Part shown: piece by piece, positions 12,483 through 25,831 of the stretch
Layout of the letters: each line of letters begins with the position of its first letter
Numbering within the stretch: position 1 is the first letter of the stretch
From: Mycobacterium sp. NS-7484
GTDB lineage: Bacteria > Actinomycetota > Actinomycetes > Mycobacteriales > Mycobacteriaceae
NCBI RefSeq assembly: GCF_001953975.1
Contig: NZ_MBEJ01000081.1
Coordinates: 1 to 62,892 of the forward strand
Direction: 5' to 3'
DNA: 62,892 bases
Made by a program: the position numbers and the translations under genes
The notes under the pieces: model-generated
What the model saw: only the letters and a program-made list of their open reading frames with translations
Databases searched by the model: none
Told to the model about the DNA's origin: nothing

Positions 12483-13520
12483 TCAGGACACGGTGCCGCA
12501 GCACTCCGGTGCGCACGGAGCGCCGTTGACGCTGAATCCGTAACCGGCCACCGGATCGGGGCCTGCGACACGCAGCGGCGTTGCGCCGCTGCGTAGTTCA
12601 TCGATCAACCCGGCGACCAGCCGGGCGAAACGCGCGTCGGCGTTGGGAGTGCCGGCCCGAGCGAAAGCGATGCCGGCCTGCTCCGCCTGCAGCCGCAGCT
12701 CGTAGTCGAGATCCCAGACGACCTCGATGTGGTCGGCCACAAAACCGATCGGACAAACGATTACCGCCCGGGTTCCCTTTTGTCCCAGCGCGGTGAGGTG
12801 ATCGGCGACATCGGGCTCCAGCCACGGGATCCGGGGCGGACCCGACCGCGACTGCCACACCTGGTCGTAGTCCGCGTAGCCTGCTGCCGCGGCCACCAGT
12901 CGGGTCGCGTAACCGACCTGCCGGCTGTAGAGCCGTGGGCCGTGCCGCTCGTCGGCGGCGATCGGCACCGAGTGCGCGGTGAATACCAGCCGGGCCTCGT
13001 TGCGTAGCTCCTCGGGCAGTGAGGCGGCCGCGGCGCCGATGGCGTCGGCGAACATTTCCACGAACAACGGATGGTCGAAATACTGTCGTAGCTTGACCAG
13101 TTCCGGGGCGTCAGCGCCCACCGCGGCCCGTGCCCGAGCGATGTCCTCGACATATTGTGTGCAGCTGGAATAGCCACCCCAGGCCGATGTGGTGAACACA
13201 GCTGCGCGCCGAATACCGTTGTCGCGCATCGCCGCAACAGTGTCTTCGACGTAGGGTTCCCAGTTGCGGTTACCGAAATAGACGGGGAGGTCGGGCAATT
13301 CACCCCGCAACTGCTCGATCAGTGCCCGGTTGATGCCATTGATCGGCGATACCCCACCGAAATGCAGGTAGTGCTCCGCCACATCGGCCAACCGCTCGGC
13401 CGGGATGCCGCGCCCCCTGGTCACGTTCTCCAGGAACGGCATCACCTGCTCCGGCGCCTCCGGGCCCCCGAAGGACAGGAGCAGGACGGCATCGAAGCCT
13501 GTTTCATCGCCGGCCATCAT
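12483..13520 (-). CDS. hemH: Ferrochelatase (coproporphyrin type, [2Fe-2S])
   Basis: 345 aa. Inserts Fe2+ into the porphyrin in the last steps of heme synthesis; actinobacterial enzymes act on coproporphyrin III. It opens with [20 protein letters not shown]. The catalytic His lies in VFTAHSVP. The Cys in SSCTQY and the C-terminal CAPECC match the cysteine set known to hold a [2Fe-2S] cluster in mycobacterial ferrochelatases. The ATG at 13520 or 13517 both fit the GGGAGG site just upstream. It lies 84 bases downstream of inhA on the same strand, separated from it by a hairpin. Confidence 0.95.
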   Translation of the reverse strand: MMAGDETGFDAVLLLSFGGPEAPEQVMPFLENVTRGRGIPAERLADVAEHYLHFGGVSPINGINRALIEQLRGELPDLPVYFGNRNWEPYVEDTVAAMRDNGIRRAAVFTTSAWGGYSSCTQYVEDIARARAAVGADAPELVKLRQYFDHPLFVEMFADAIGAAAASLPEELRNEARLVFTAHSVPIAADERHGPRLYSRQVGYATRLVAAAAGYADYDQVWQSRSGPPRIPWLEPDVADHLTALGQKGTRAVIVCPIGFVADHIEVVWDLDYELRLQAEQAGIAFARAGTPNADARFARLVAGLIDELRSGATPLRVAGPDPVAGYGFSVNGAPCAPECCGTVS

Positions 13521-13538
13521 CTCGCCTCCCTCATACGG

Positions 13539-13595
13539 CGAAACCGCATTCCAGCAGTACTTGTGCGGGTGCGCACCGGCCGGAATGCGGTTTCG
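13539..13595 (-). terminator. Large hairpin between inhA and hemH
   Basis: Two perfect 14-bp arms (CGAAACCGCATTCC at 13539-13552 and its complement at 13582-13595) enclose 29 bases that contain a smaller GTGCG/CGCAC stem. It begins 10 bases beyond the inhA stop. There is no T run, so it could attenuate or stabilise the inhA transcript rather than terminate fully. Confidence 0.55.
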
Positions 13596-13604
13596 ACCAA
13601 AAGA

Positions 13605-14414
13605 TCACAGCAACTGCGTGCTGGCGCCGCCGTCGGCGTAGATGATGGTGCCGGTGGTGGCGGGCAGCCAGTCGGACAGCAGCGCGCACACGGTCTTGGC
13701 GACCGGCGTCGGGTCCTTCATGTTCCAGCCGATCGGCGCGCGCTGATCCCAGCCCTCCTCCAGCAGCTGCATCTGCTGGCCGGCCTCGTCACCCAGCGCA
13801 CCGCCGACGATCGCGCTCATCGCCAGGGTCCGGATCGGCCCGGCGGCAACGAGATTGGAGCGCACACCGAACTTCCCGGCCTCGCGGGCCACGAAGCGGT
13901 TGACCGACTCCAGCGCGCTCTTGGCCACCGTCATCCAGTTGTAGGCCGGCATCGCCCGCGTGGGGTCGAAGTCCATGCCGACGATGCCGCCGCCTTCGTT
14001 CATGATCGGCAGCAGCGCCTTGGCCAGTGAGGCGTAGGAGTAGGCCGAGATGTGGATGCCCTTGGCGACATCCTCATACGGAGCGTCGAAGAACGGGTTG
14101 ACGCCCATGCCGCTCTGCGGCATGAACCCGATGGAGTGCACCACACCGTCGAGTTTGTTGCCCTCGCCGATCACCTCGGTCACCCGGTCGGCGAGCGTGG
14201 CCAGGTGCTTCTCGTCTTGCACGTCCAGCTCCAGCAGCGGCGCCTTGTTCGGCAACCGGTCCGCGATGCGCTGGATCAGCTTCATCCGGTCGAACCCGGT
14301 GAGCACCAGTTCGGCACCGGCCTCCTGGGCCACCTTGGCGATGTGGAATGCGATCGACGAATCGGTGATGATCCCGGTTACGAGAATGCGCTTGCCTTCG
14401 AGCAAACCTGCCAT
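13605..14414 (-). CDS. inhA: Enoyl-ACP reductase InhA (FAS-II)
   Basis: 269 aa, the same length as the M. tuberculosis enzyme. Reduces trans-2-enoyl-ACP with NADH in mycolic acid elongation; the isoniazid target. Visible landmarks: [13 protein letters not shown] (NAD-binding; Ile21), HSIGFMP (Ser94), and [13 protein letters not shown] (Tyr158, Lys165). All are the wild-type, drug-susceptible residues. AAGGAG lies 8 bases before the ATG. It follows fabG1 by 60 bases in the conserved fabG1-inhA operon. Confidence 0.98.
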   Translation of the reverse strand: MAGLLEGKRILVTGIITDSSIAFHIAKVAQEAGAELVLTGFDRMKLIQRIADRLPNKAPLLELDVQDEKHLATLADRVTEVIGEGNKLDGVVHSIGFMPQSGMGVNPFFDAPYEDVAKGIHISAYSYASLAKALLPIMNEGGGIVGMDFDPTRAMPAYNWMTVAKSALESVNRFVAREAGKFGVRSNLVAAGPIRTLAMSAIVGGALGDEAGQQMQLLEEGWDQRAPIGWNMKDPTPVAKTVCALLSDWLPATTGTIIYADGGASTQLL

Positions 14415-14474
14415 CAGTGGGACTCCTTCTTCACAGAAATTTGGGGAAAGGTTCGGTACACCAAGGCTTCTGGA

Positions 14475-15257
<783 letters not shown>

Positions 15258-15323
15258 TCACCGGCAGGGTCTGAAAATCGCATCGCTCGTGGTGACCGCG
15301 GTCCGCGGGCCCGGGATCGACGG

Positions 15324-16331
15324 CTAACCAGGCAGTCTGCGGTTGATCACCAAGGCCGCCACCCCGGCGACGGCCAGCACCAACGCGCCCAGCCGCAGCC
15401 AGCCGAGGCTGGCATCGCCCTTGATGGTCTCGTAGCCGATCTGCTGCTGCAGCGAGGTGAAAACCTGCTTGAGCTGCTCCAAGCTGGACGCAGTGAAGGC
15501 GTCACCACCGGACAGTTTGGCGATCTTGTCGAGCATCTCGTCGTCGACCGGAACCGGCTGCCGCTGATCGTTGATCTCGACGTAGCCGTACGGGGTTCCG
15601 AAGGACACCGTGGAGATCGGGACACCCTGGTCCTTGGCCGTGCGCGCCGCGGTGTAGGCGCCCTTGGGGTTGTCCGGGTTGGACGGCACAGTCTCCTTGC
15701 CGTCGGACATCAGCACGATGCGCGCGGGAGGCTTCTCGTCACCGCCGCCGATCACCGCACCCACCGTGGCGATCGCCTGCAGCGCGGTGAAGATGCCCTC
15801 ACCGGTGGCGGTGCGATCGGCCAACTGCAGTTTGTCCAGGCCGTTCTTGGTCGCCTCGCGGTTGGTGGTCGGCTGCACCAGCACCGTCGCCGTCCCCGCA
15901 TAGGCGATCAGACCGAGGTTGATACCCGGTGTGAGCTGATCGGCGAACTGCTTGGCCGCCTCCTGCGCGGCCACCAGCCGGCTCGGCGACACGTCAGTGG
16001 CCCGCATCGACTGCGATACGTCGATCACCAGCATCACGACCGCCCGATTGCGTGGGATCCGCACGTCATGCGTGGGACCGGCCATCGCGACCGTCAGGAA
16101 GACGAGCGAGATCGCCAGCAGGATCGCCGGAAGATGTCGCCAACGCGTGGGCTGTTTGGGTGCGACGCTCTCCAGCAACTCCATGTTGGCGAACCGCAGG
16201 ATCCGCTGCTTACGCGCGCGCTGCACCACGACGTAGTAAGCGATCAGGCCCGCCACCACGAACAGGAACAGGAACCACCACGCATGCGCGAAGCCCGACA
16301 GGCTCATCGGACCGAGTATCGGTAAAGTCAT
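15324..16331 (-). CDS. Membrane-anchored VWA-domain protein (BatA-like)
   Basis: 335 aa. An N-terminal transmembrane pair (about residues 14-34 and 68-86) and a C-terminal helix (about 312-330) bracket an external von Willebrand A domain. Its metal site is complete: DVSQS at the start (near residue 104), then later Thr and Asp (SDGKE). With MoxR1 and the DUF58 protein it forms the MoxR-BatA-type chaperone/metal-insertion cluster found in many bacteria; the client is unknown. Corresponds to Rv1481. Confidence 0.9.
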   Translation of the reverse strand: MTLPILGPMSLSGFAHAWWFLFLFVVAGLIAYYVVVQRARKQRILRFANMELLESVAPKQPTRWRHLPAILLAISLVFLTVAMAGPTHDVRIPRNRAVVMLVIDVSQSMRATDVSPSRLVAAQEAAKQFADQLTPGINLGLIAYAGTATVLVQPTTNREATKNGLDKLQLADRTATGEGIFTALQAIATVGAVIGGGDEKPPARIVLMSDGKETVPSNPDNPKGAYTAARTAKDQGVPISTVSFGTPYGYVEINDQRQPVPVDDEMLDKIAKLSGGDAFTASSLEQLKQVFTSLQQQIGYETIKGDASLGWLRLGALVLAVAGVAALVINRRLPG

Positions 16332-16374
16332 GTGCTAGAAGTCATTTCGGTTTGGTTGCTGATCAGGCATTCGT

Positions 16375-17318
16375 CTACCGCTGGCCGGCCAGGGCACCCC
16401 GCCGCCGATTCGCGACAAACCGCACCACGTCGGCGATCCAGTCACGGTCGGTGCGCAGGCTCAACAGCGGTGCGTCGCAACGCCGCAACGTGCGGGCAAC
16501 CTCGGCGCGGTGCGCCGCAGCGGCCCGCTCGAAATCGCTGCGCAACTGTTCGTCGATGGTGAACTCGCGGGTGGCCCCGGTCTCGGTGTCCTGCAGCACC
16601 ACATCGCCGACGGCGGGCAACTCCACGTCGCGCGGATCCAGGACCTCGATGCCGAGCACCTCATGCCGACCGGAGATCGCCCGCAACGGCCGCATCCAGT
16701 TGATCGGCCCGAGGAAGTCGCTGATGATCACCGCCATGCCGCGGCGCCGCTCCGGCCGCCGCAGGGCGTCGATCGCGGCCGCCAGGTCACCGCGGACGCC
16801 GACCGGCGCCCGTGGGGTGGTCGCAATCGCCCGCAACAGTTCCTGCTCGTGCACTCGGCCACTCAGCGCCGGTACGCGGCGCGTGGTCTCACCGTTGGAG
16901 ATCACCGCGCCCAGCCGGTTGCCGCCGCCGCTGTTGAGGAAGGCGATGGCGGCCGCGGCGGCCACGGCCAGGTCGCGCTTCTCACAGCCGGTGGTGCCGA
17001 AATCCAGGCTCGCCGACATGTCGACCACCAGCCAGGTCTCCAGCTCACGGTCGGCGATCATCTGCCGCACGTGCGGCGTCATCGTCCGCGCCGTCACCGA
17101 CCAGTCCATGCGCCGGACGTCGTCGCCGGGCTGGTAGATCCGTGAGTCCCCAGGCTCCGAGCCGGGGCCCGGAATCAGACCGAGGTGATCGCCGTGCAGC
17201 ACACCGTCGAGCTTGCGCCGCACGGTCAGCTCAAGTTTGCGCAGCGCAGCGCTCAGCGCGGGGTCACGGATCTCACCGCGCTGCAACGACGGCAGGTCCA
17301 CGGTGCGCCGCGAAGTGG

Positions 17319-17322
<4 letters not shown>
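16375..17322 (-). CDS. DUF58 protein of the MoxR cluster
   Basis: 315 aa, GTG start. It contains the DUF58 hallmark YQPGDDVRRMDWSVTART (residues about 62-80) followed by a VWA-like fold with VVDMSASLDFG. It overlaps the moxR1 stop by 4 bases (GTGA), so translation is coupled, and precedes the VWA gene by 43 bases. It probably works with MoxR1 in folding or activating a partner. Corresponds to Rv1480. Confidence 0.9.
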
Positions 17323-18479
<1,157 letters not shown>

Positions 18480-18613
18480 CAACTTCCTCCCACGGTGTTC
18501 GACTACATAACGCTGGTCATGCTCGTTGCTCAGTGGGCACACGGGTGCCCGCCGTCAACTATTCCAGGCACTTCGAGATCCGTCGACGCTGCCCGGAAGA
18601 GTTCAGCTTCCGC

Positions 18614-19303
18614 TCAGGATTCGACGATGCGTGCGGCATAGGGCTGAATGCCCGCGGTACGTACGGGACTTACGGTCACCTTGCCCGCGCTGCCCGACGC
18701 CTCGAGCATCTTCCCGCCACCGAGGTACATCGCCACATGTTGGCTGCCGCCGGGACCCCAGAACAACAGGTCACCGCGTTTGGCCTGGGCCACCGGCACC
18801 TTGCGGCCGGTGTTGTACTGGTCGCCGGAGTACTTGGGGATCAACACCCCCACCCCGGCGTACGCGAACTGAGTCAGCCCCGAGCAGTCGAAGCCGACGG
18901 TGTTGGCACCGGACTCGATACCCTTGGTCGGTCCGCTGGGCTTACCGCCGCCCCAGGAGTACGGCACTCCCATCTGCGAACCGCCCCGACGGATCGCGTA
19001 CTCGATGGCCTGCGGGCCCCGGACACTGCCGACCGCCACGCTGGCCGGTTCATCCTTGACCAGCCCGAGGCTGGCCAGGAACTTGTGCCCCAAACCCATG
19101 GTCACCTGGGTGGCCTGCGCCGTCGCGGCCAGCGACGCGTTCGCGATGGCCAGCGGATCCCCCGGTGCGCCCGCGCTGATCAGCTTCGGCAGCGTCGGAT
19201 CCCATCCGTCATCTGGTGCGGCATTGGCCGGCGCCACGAGACCGATCGCCGCAAATGCGATTGCGGCGATCAGGGTCAGGCAACGTAAGGCGAAGAAGCG
19301 CAA
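18614..19303 (-). CDS. ripB: NlpC/P60 peptidoglycan endopeptidase RipB
   Basis: 229 aa. A secreted D,L-endopeptidase that cuts peptide stems of peptidoglycan. It has a signal peptide (hydrophobic core about residues 9-24, AxA cleavage near 28) and a C-terminal NlpC/P60 domain. Catalytic Cys140 is in GFDCSGL and the His in GSQHVAMYLG. Unlike RipA it has no long coiled coil. It lies 10 bases downstream of ripA, and the two catalytic domains are close paralogues. Confidence 0.95.
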   Translation of the reverse strand: MRFFALRCLTLIAAIAFAAIGLVAPANAAPDDGWDPTLPKLISAGAPGDPLAIANASLAATAQATQVTMGLGHKFLASLGLVKDEPASVAVGSVRGPQAIEYAIRRGGSQMGVPYSWGGGKPSGPTKGIESGANTVGFDCSGLTQFAYAGVGVLIPKYSGDQYNTGRKVPVAQAKRGDLLFWGPGGSQHVAMYLGGGKMLEASGSAGKVTVSPVRTAGIQPYAARIVES

Positions 19304-19313
19304 GGTATTCCCA

Positions 19314-20864
19314 TCAATATTCGATGTAGCGGACGACGTACGGCGTCATCCCGCTGGTCCGGACCGGCGAGATCTTGACGTGCGAACCCGTGTAGGGCGC
19401 CTCGAGCATTTGGCCGTTACCCAGGTAGAGCGTCACGTGCTGGCTGCCGCCGGGGCCGTAGAAGATCACGTCGCCGCGGCGCATCTGCGAGGACGGAATC
19501 TTGCGGCCGGCGTTGTACTGCGAGCCCGAATAATGCGGCAGTTTGATACCGACACCGGCGAACGCGTAAAGGATCAGACCCGAGCAGTCGAAGCCGACGG
19601 TGTTGGCGCCCGAGTCGATGCCGCGGCTCGGGCCCGCCGCGTTGCCGCCACCCCAGGAATACGGCACACCCATCTGGGAGCCGGCCCGCTGGATGACGTA
19701 CTCGGCGGCCTGTCGGCCGTACACCCGCGGGATCGCCCCGTTGGTGTAGCCGGTCGGCGTCGGCAGAATCCCCAGCTTCTGCAGGAACTGGCGACCCATG
19801 TTCTGGGTCACCTGGGCCGAGGTCGCCGAAATCCCGAGAACGGTGTTGATGATCGCGATCGGGTCGCCGCTGACGAAGGCACTGGGAATCGCCGGCAGCG
19901 TGGGATCCCATGCGGTGTCCCAGTTTTGACCCGATTGGACGGGCGCGCCAGGTTGACGATCCCAATTGCCCGCTGCCGCCTGCGGCGGTGGCGCCGACGT
20001 GGCCGGCCCGGTCGAGGCCGAGGCCTTCTGCACCTGGGCGAGTTGCGCTTGCGCGGAGGCACGCTCGGCGGTCAACCGCTTCAGCTCACCCTGCTGAGAG
20101 TTGAACGTCTCCTGAGCCTGGCGTAGCGCGTCGACGGCGTTGTCCTGGCTGGTCTGCGCGTTGACCGTGGCCTGATCGGCGTTCTGCTTGGCCAACCGTG
20201 CCGCCGACTCCCGGTTCACCTGTTCGGTGCGGGCCCGTTGCAGATCGGCGATCACCTTGTCGGCGCTGGCAATCAGGGTCTGGCCGGTGGCGGCCGTGTT
20301 GACGATGTCGGAGGGATCCGAGGCGGTCAGATACGAACTCGACGGTCCGTTGACGTACGTCGCGGCAGCGAAGGTGTCGAATCGTTTCTGCGCCTGGTCG
20401 ATGGCCACGTTGGCGTCGGTGATCGCCTGTTGGCTGGCCTCGACCTCCTGTTGCGCGGTCGCGGCGGCGTCGCGGGCGTCCTGGACTTCGACGATCGCCT
20501 TGTTGACGGCTTCCTGCTGGGTCTGAATGGCGGCACCCAACTCCTGCAGCTTCTGGTCTGCGTTGGCCACCGCCGCCACGAGCGTTGCCAGCTGATCGGA
20601 CCCGCCCGGTTCAGCGGACGCCGGGGCACCGCCCGACATCGCCGTCGCCACCAGCAACGCAGCGGTCAGCGGCACAGCCCAGATCCGACCGAATACTTTC
20701 GCGACAACAGAGCCATCCGCTCCTCGCGTGCGCAGAGACTGTTTCGCTCCTCGCGTGCGCAGAGACTGATCCGCTCCTCGCGTGCGCAGAGACTGATCCG
20801 CTCCTCGCGTGCGCAGAGACTGTTTTGCTCCTCGCGTACGCGGGACGCCAACGGTGCGTCTCAT
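19314..20864 (-). CDS. ripA: Septal peptidoglycan endopeptidase RipA, with repeat-extended N-terminus
   Basis: 516 aa. A D,L-endopeptidase needed for daughter-cell separation; mycobacterial RipA partners RpfB/RpfE. An Ala/Gln/Asp-rich autoinhibitory coiled coil (about residues 85-270), a Pro/Ala linker and the NlpC/P60 domain follow one another. The catalytic set is Cys427 (GFDCSGL), His476 (SQHVTLYL) and Glu488. The first about 50 residues are unusual: five near-identical nine-residue units (RTRGADQSL type) before the signal-peptide core WAVPLTAALLVATAMSG. AGGAG lies 11 bases before ATG 20864; TTG 20873 is too close to it. If the start is right, the signal peptide has a very long, basic N-region. 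Confidence 0.92.
   Translation of the reverse strand: MRRTVGVPRTRGAKQSLRTRGADQSLRTRGADQSLRTRGAKQSLRTRGADGSVVAKVFGRIWAVPLTAALLVATAMSGGAPASAEPGGSDQLATLVAAVANADQKLQELGAAIQTQQEAVNKAIVEVQDARDAAATAQQEVEASQQAITDANVAIDQAQKRFDTFAAATYVNGPSSSYLTASDPSDIVNTAATGQTLIASADKVIADLQRARTEQVNRESAARLAKQNADQATVNAQTSQDNAVDALRQAQETFNSQQGELKRLTAERASAQAQLAQVQKASASTGPATSAPPPQAAAGNWDRQPGAPVQSGQNWDTAWDPTLPAIPSAFVSGDPIAIINTVLGISATSAQVTQNMGRQFLQKLGILPTPTGYTNGAIPRVYGRQAAEYVIQRAGSQMGVPYSWGGGNAAGPSRGIDSGANTVGFDCSGLILYAFAGVGIKLPHYSGSQYNAGRKIPSSQMRRGDVIFYGPGGSQHVTLYLGNGQMLEAPYTGSHVKISPVRTSGMTPYVVRYIEY
20719..20853 (-). repeat. 27-bp tandem repeat inside the 5' end of ripA
   Basis: Five head-to-tail units at exact 27-base spacing: the GCTCCTCGCG core starts at 20719, 20746, 20773, 20800 and 20827. 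The first four differ only at the end of the unit; the fifth is degenerate. Because 27 is a multiple of 3 the array stays in frame and encodes RTRGA(K/D)QSL units. The same 10-base core occurs in the 33-bp repeat at 38744-38809. Confidence 0.95.
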
Positions 20865-20931
20865 TCGACTCAAGTCTCCTATGGCTCAACGGGCGGCGTA
20901 CCGGCTGATTGCTCGGAGCCTTTGCGCAGAA

Positions 20932-21042
20932 GTCACACGAAGCACAACTACAACAATGGGTACCGTTTGCACCGTACGTCACATCTGACGCCAAAGAAAC
21001 TTTAGTCACAAACTACATTTATGTAATTGCGCAGAGTGTGAC
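20932..21042 (-). promoter_or_regulatory. Cluster of GTCACA boxes upstream of ripA (possible MtrA sites)
   Basis: GTCACA occurs at 20932-20937, 20978-20983 and 21005-21010, and as its complement TGTGAC at 21037-21042, all within the A/T-richer gap before ripA. GTCACA-containing direct repeats are reported binding sites of the response regulator MtrA, and ripA is a reported MtrA target in M. tuberculosis. The assignment is by motif only. Confidence 0.5.
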
Positions 21043-21086
21043 CAATTAGTGATATTGAGCGTTATTCCGAACGAATGTTCGAGCGA

Positions 21087-21674
21087 CTACGAGGATTCAG
21101 CGGACGATGCGTCCGACGCCTCTGACCGGGCGAATCGTTTGCTACGCACCTGCAAAACCCGGGTGAGAGCAGCCGCTGCGGCAACACCCAAGACGAGCGT
21201 GATCGCGAGCGCTGTCCAGGGAAAATCGGGAGTCGAGATCTCCCCCACGAAATTCTTCGCCGACAACACGGCATTACCAGTTTTCGCCACATCCTGACCG
21301 GCTTCCAAAGTCACCCGATCGATTGTCGGACTGTAGGTACCGGCAAAAGACGGGCTCAACACCAGGACGGTGGCACCCGGGTTCGCGTGCCCGACCTCGC
21401 TGGCGATGTCACGCAGCGGGGTATCGATGCCGGGGTTGTTCGGCAACACGACGATCTTGAGGTCGACGCCGTTCTGGCGGGCATCACTGACGACCTGACG
21501 CAGACCCGCGACGTCGGCGTCGGGCGCACTGACACCGTCATCACGGACGTCGGCCTGCACAGCATCCATGCACTTGGCCACGCCGTCCGGTTGAGCCGGG
21601 TCCATCCCAACCGTCTCGCACACCTCGACCGGGATGTAGGCCGGCAGGAACGGGATGACATGGGGTCCGGTCAC
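21087..21674 (-). CDS. Small membrane protein of unknown function (Rv1476-like)
   Basis: 195 aa, GTG start at 21674. The soluble N-terminal part (LPAYIPVEVCETVGMDPAQP onward) probably forms an alpha/beta domain: DLKIVVLPNNPGIDTPLRDIA and TVLVLSPSFAGTYSPTIDRV. A single transmembrane helix follows near residues 150-170, and a basic then Ser/Ala-rich tail. It resembles the TPM-type domains seen in other small bacterial membrane proteins, but that is a guess. Conserved upstream of ripA. An open frame extends to 21914 but its extra residues look non-coding; no clear ribosome-binding site supports the chosen start. Confidence 0.75.
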   Translation of the reverse strand: MTGPHVIPFLPAYIPVEVCETVGMDPAQPDGVAKCMDAVQADVRDDGVSAPDADVAGLRQVVSDARQNGVDLKIVVLPNNPGIDTPLRDIASEVGHANPGATVLVLSPSFAGTYSPTIDRVTLEAGQDVAKTGNAVLSAKNFVGEISTPDFPWTALAITLVLGVAAAAALTRVLQVRSKRFARSEASDASSAESS

Positions 21675-24819
<3,145 letters not shown>

Positions 24820-24889
24820 TCCTGACCGGACTGACCGAAGCAGGTAAGGGACAGCGCCGCGACCGGCGCTTGCGCGAGGAGTGGTCTGA

Positions 24890-25480
24890 ATGCCCCGGGT
24901 GACGGACGACCATCTCGCGGCCCGGCGCCGTCAGATCCTCGACGGCGCCCGGCGCTGCTTCGGTCAGTACGGATATGAGAGTGCGACCGTGCGGCGGCTC
25001 GAAGAAACCATCGGGCTGTCGCGCGGCGCGATCTTCCACCATTTCAAGGACAAGGACACCTTGTTCTTCGAACTGGCCCGCGAAGACGCCGAGCGCATGG
25101 CCGACGTGGCCGCACGCGAAGGCCTGATCCAGGTGATGCGCAACATGCTGGCCGCACCCGAGCAGTTCGACTGGCTGGCCACCCGGCTCGAGATCGCCCG
25201 AAAACTCCGTAACGATCCGGCTTTTCACCAGGGCTGGGCGGAGCGATCGGCCGAACTGGACGCCGCCATCACCGAGCGTCTCCGTCGGCAGAAGCAGGCC
25301 GGACGCCTGCGTGATGACGTACCGAGCGCAGTCCTGCACATCTATCTGGACCTGGTGCTCGACGGCCTGGTGGCCCGGATCGCCTCGGGCGAGGATCCGA
25401 AGAACCTCACCGCTGTCCTGGACCTGGTCGAGGCCAGCGTGCGCCAGCCGGACGCGCACGGACTAGCCGCGGAAGCCTGA
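24890..25480 (+). CDS. acnR: TetR-family repressor, AcnR-like
   Basis: 196 aa. The N-terminal TetR helix-turn-helix (about residues 10-56) includes GLSRGAIFHHFKDKDTLF. The all-alpha ligand domain follows. Its place directly after acn, and the AcnR-type operator in front of acn, indicate that it represses the acn-acnR operon and so itself. The corynebacterial protein senses citrate with a metal; the M. tuberculosis counterpart Rv1474c is reported to be iron-responsive. RBS GAGGAG precedes the ATG. Confidence 0.9.
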   Translation: MPRVTDDHLAARRRQILDGARRCFGQYGYESATVRRLEETIGLSRGAIFHHFKDKDTLFFELAREDAERMADVAAREGLIQVMRNMLAAPEQFDWLATRLEIARKLRNDPAFHQGWAERSAELDAAITERLRRQKQAGRLRDDVPSAVLHIYLDLVLDGLVARIASGEDPKNLTAVLDLVEASVRQPDAHGLAAEA

Positions 25481-25508
25481 ATCCCCTACCGCACAGCGGT
25501 GCTGATCC

Positions 25509-25703
25509 TCACGCCCTGGATCGGGTGCGGTGGTTGGGTCCGCCGCGGCTGCGCATCGTCGTCCCCGACTCACGCAGCAAGCTGTGAATCGAACCGTAGG
25601 AACGCCCGGTCGAAGCCACCAGCGAGCGGATGCTGGCGCCCCCCTCATACGCCTTGCGCAGTTCGGTCAGCAGTTCGTCGCGATTCTTGTTCATATCCCT
25701 CAT
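25509..25703 (-). CDS. Small helix-turn-helix protein (Rv1473A-like)
   Basis: 64 aa. The body ELRKAYEGGASIRSLVASTGRSYGSIHSLLRESG reads as a helix-turn-helix of the resolvase/Trp-repressor type, with a basic Arg/Gly-rich tail. It is probably a small DNA-binding regulator conserved in actinobacteria. ATG 25703 is chosen because GGAG lies 6 bases upstream; ATG 25694 is also possible. It converges with acnR and lies downstream of the ABC-F gene. Confidence 0.82.
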   Translation of the reverse strand: MRDMNKNRDELLTELRKAYEGGASIRSLVASTGRSYGSIHSLLRESGTTMRSRGGPNHRTRSRA

Positions 25704-25831
25704 CGACATCTCCACGCTCGTGATGTCCCGACGGTTACCCACAGTAGAAACCGCCCACACACCCGGGCGAAGATTTGTCCAACGTCTTAATTGACGTCCC
25801 CGAAGATGCGGTGGTACTTGAGGTTTCGCGA

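Noticed and set aside
20719..20853. Regular 27-bp repeats considered as a CRISPR array
   Set aside because: Units are head-to-tail without unique spacers, keep a reading frame, and sit inside ripA; no cas genes are present.
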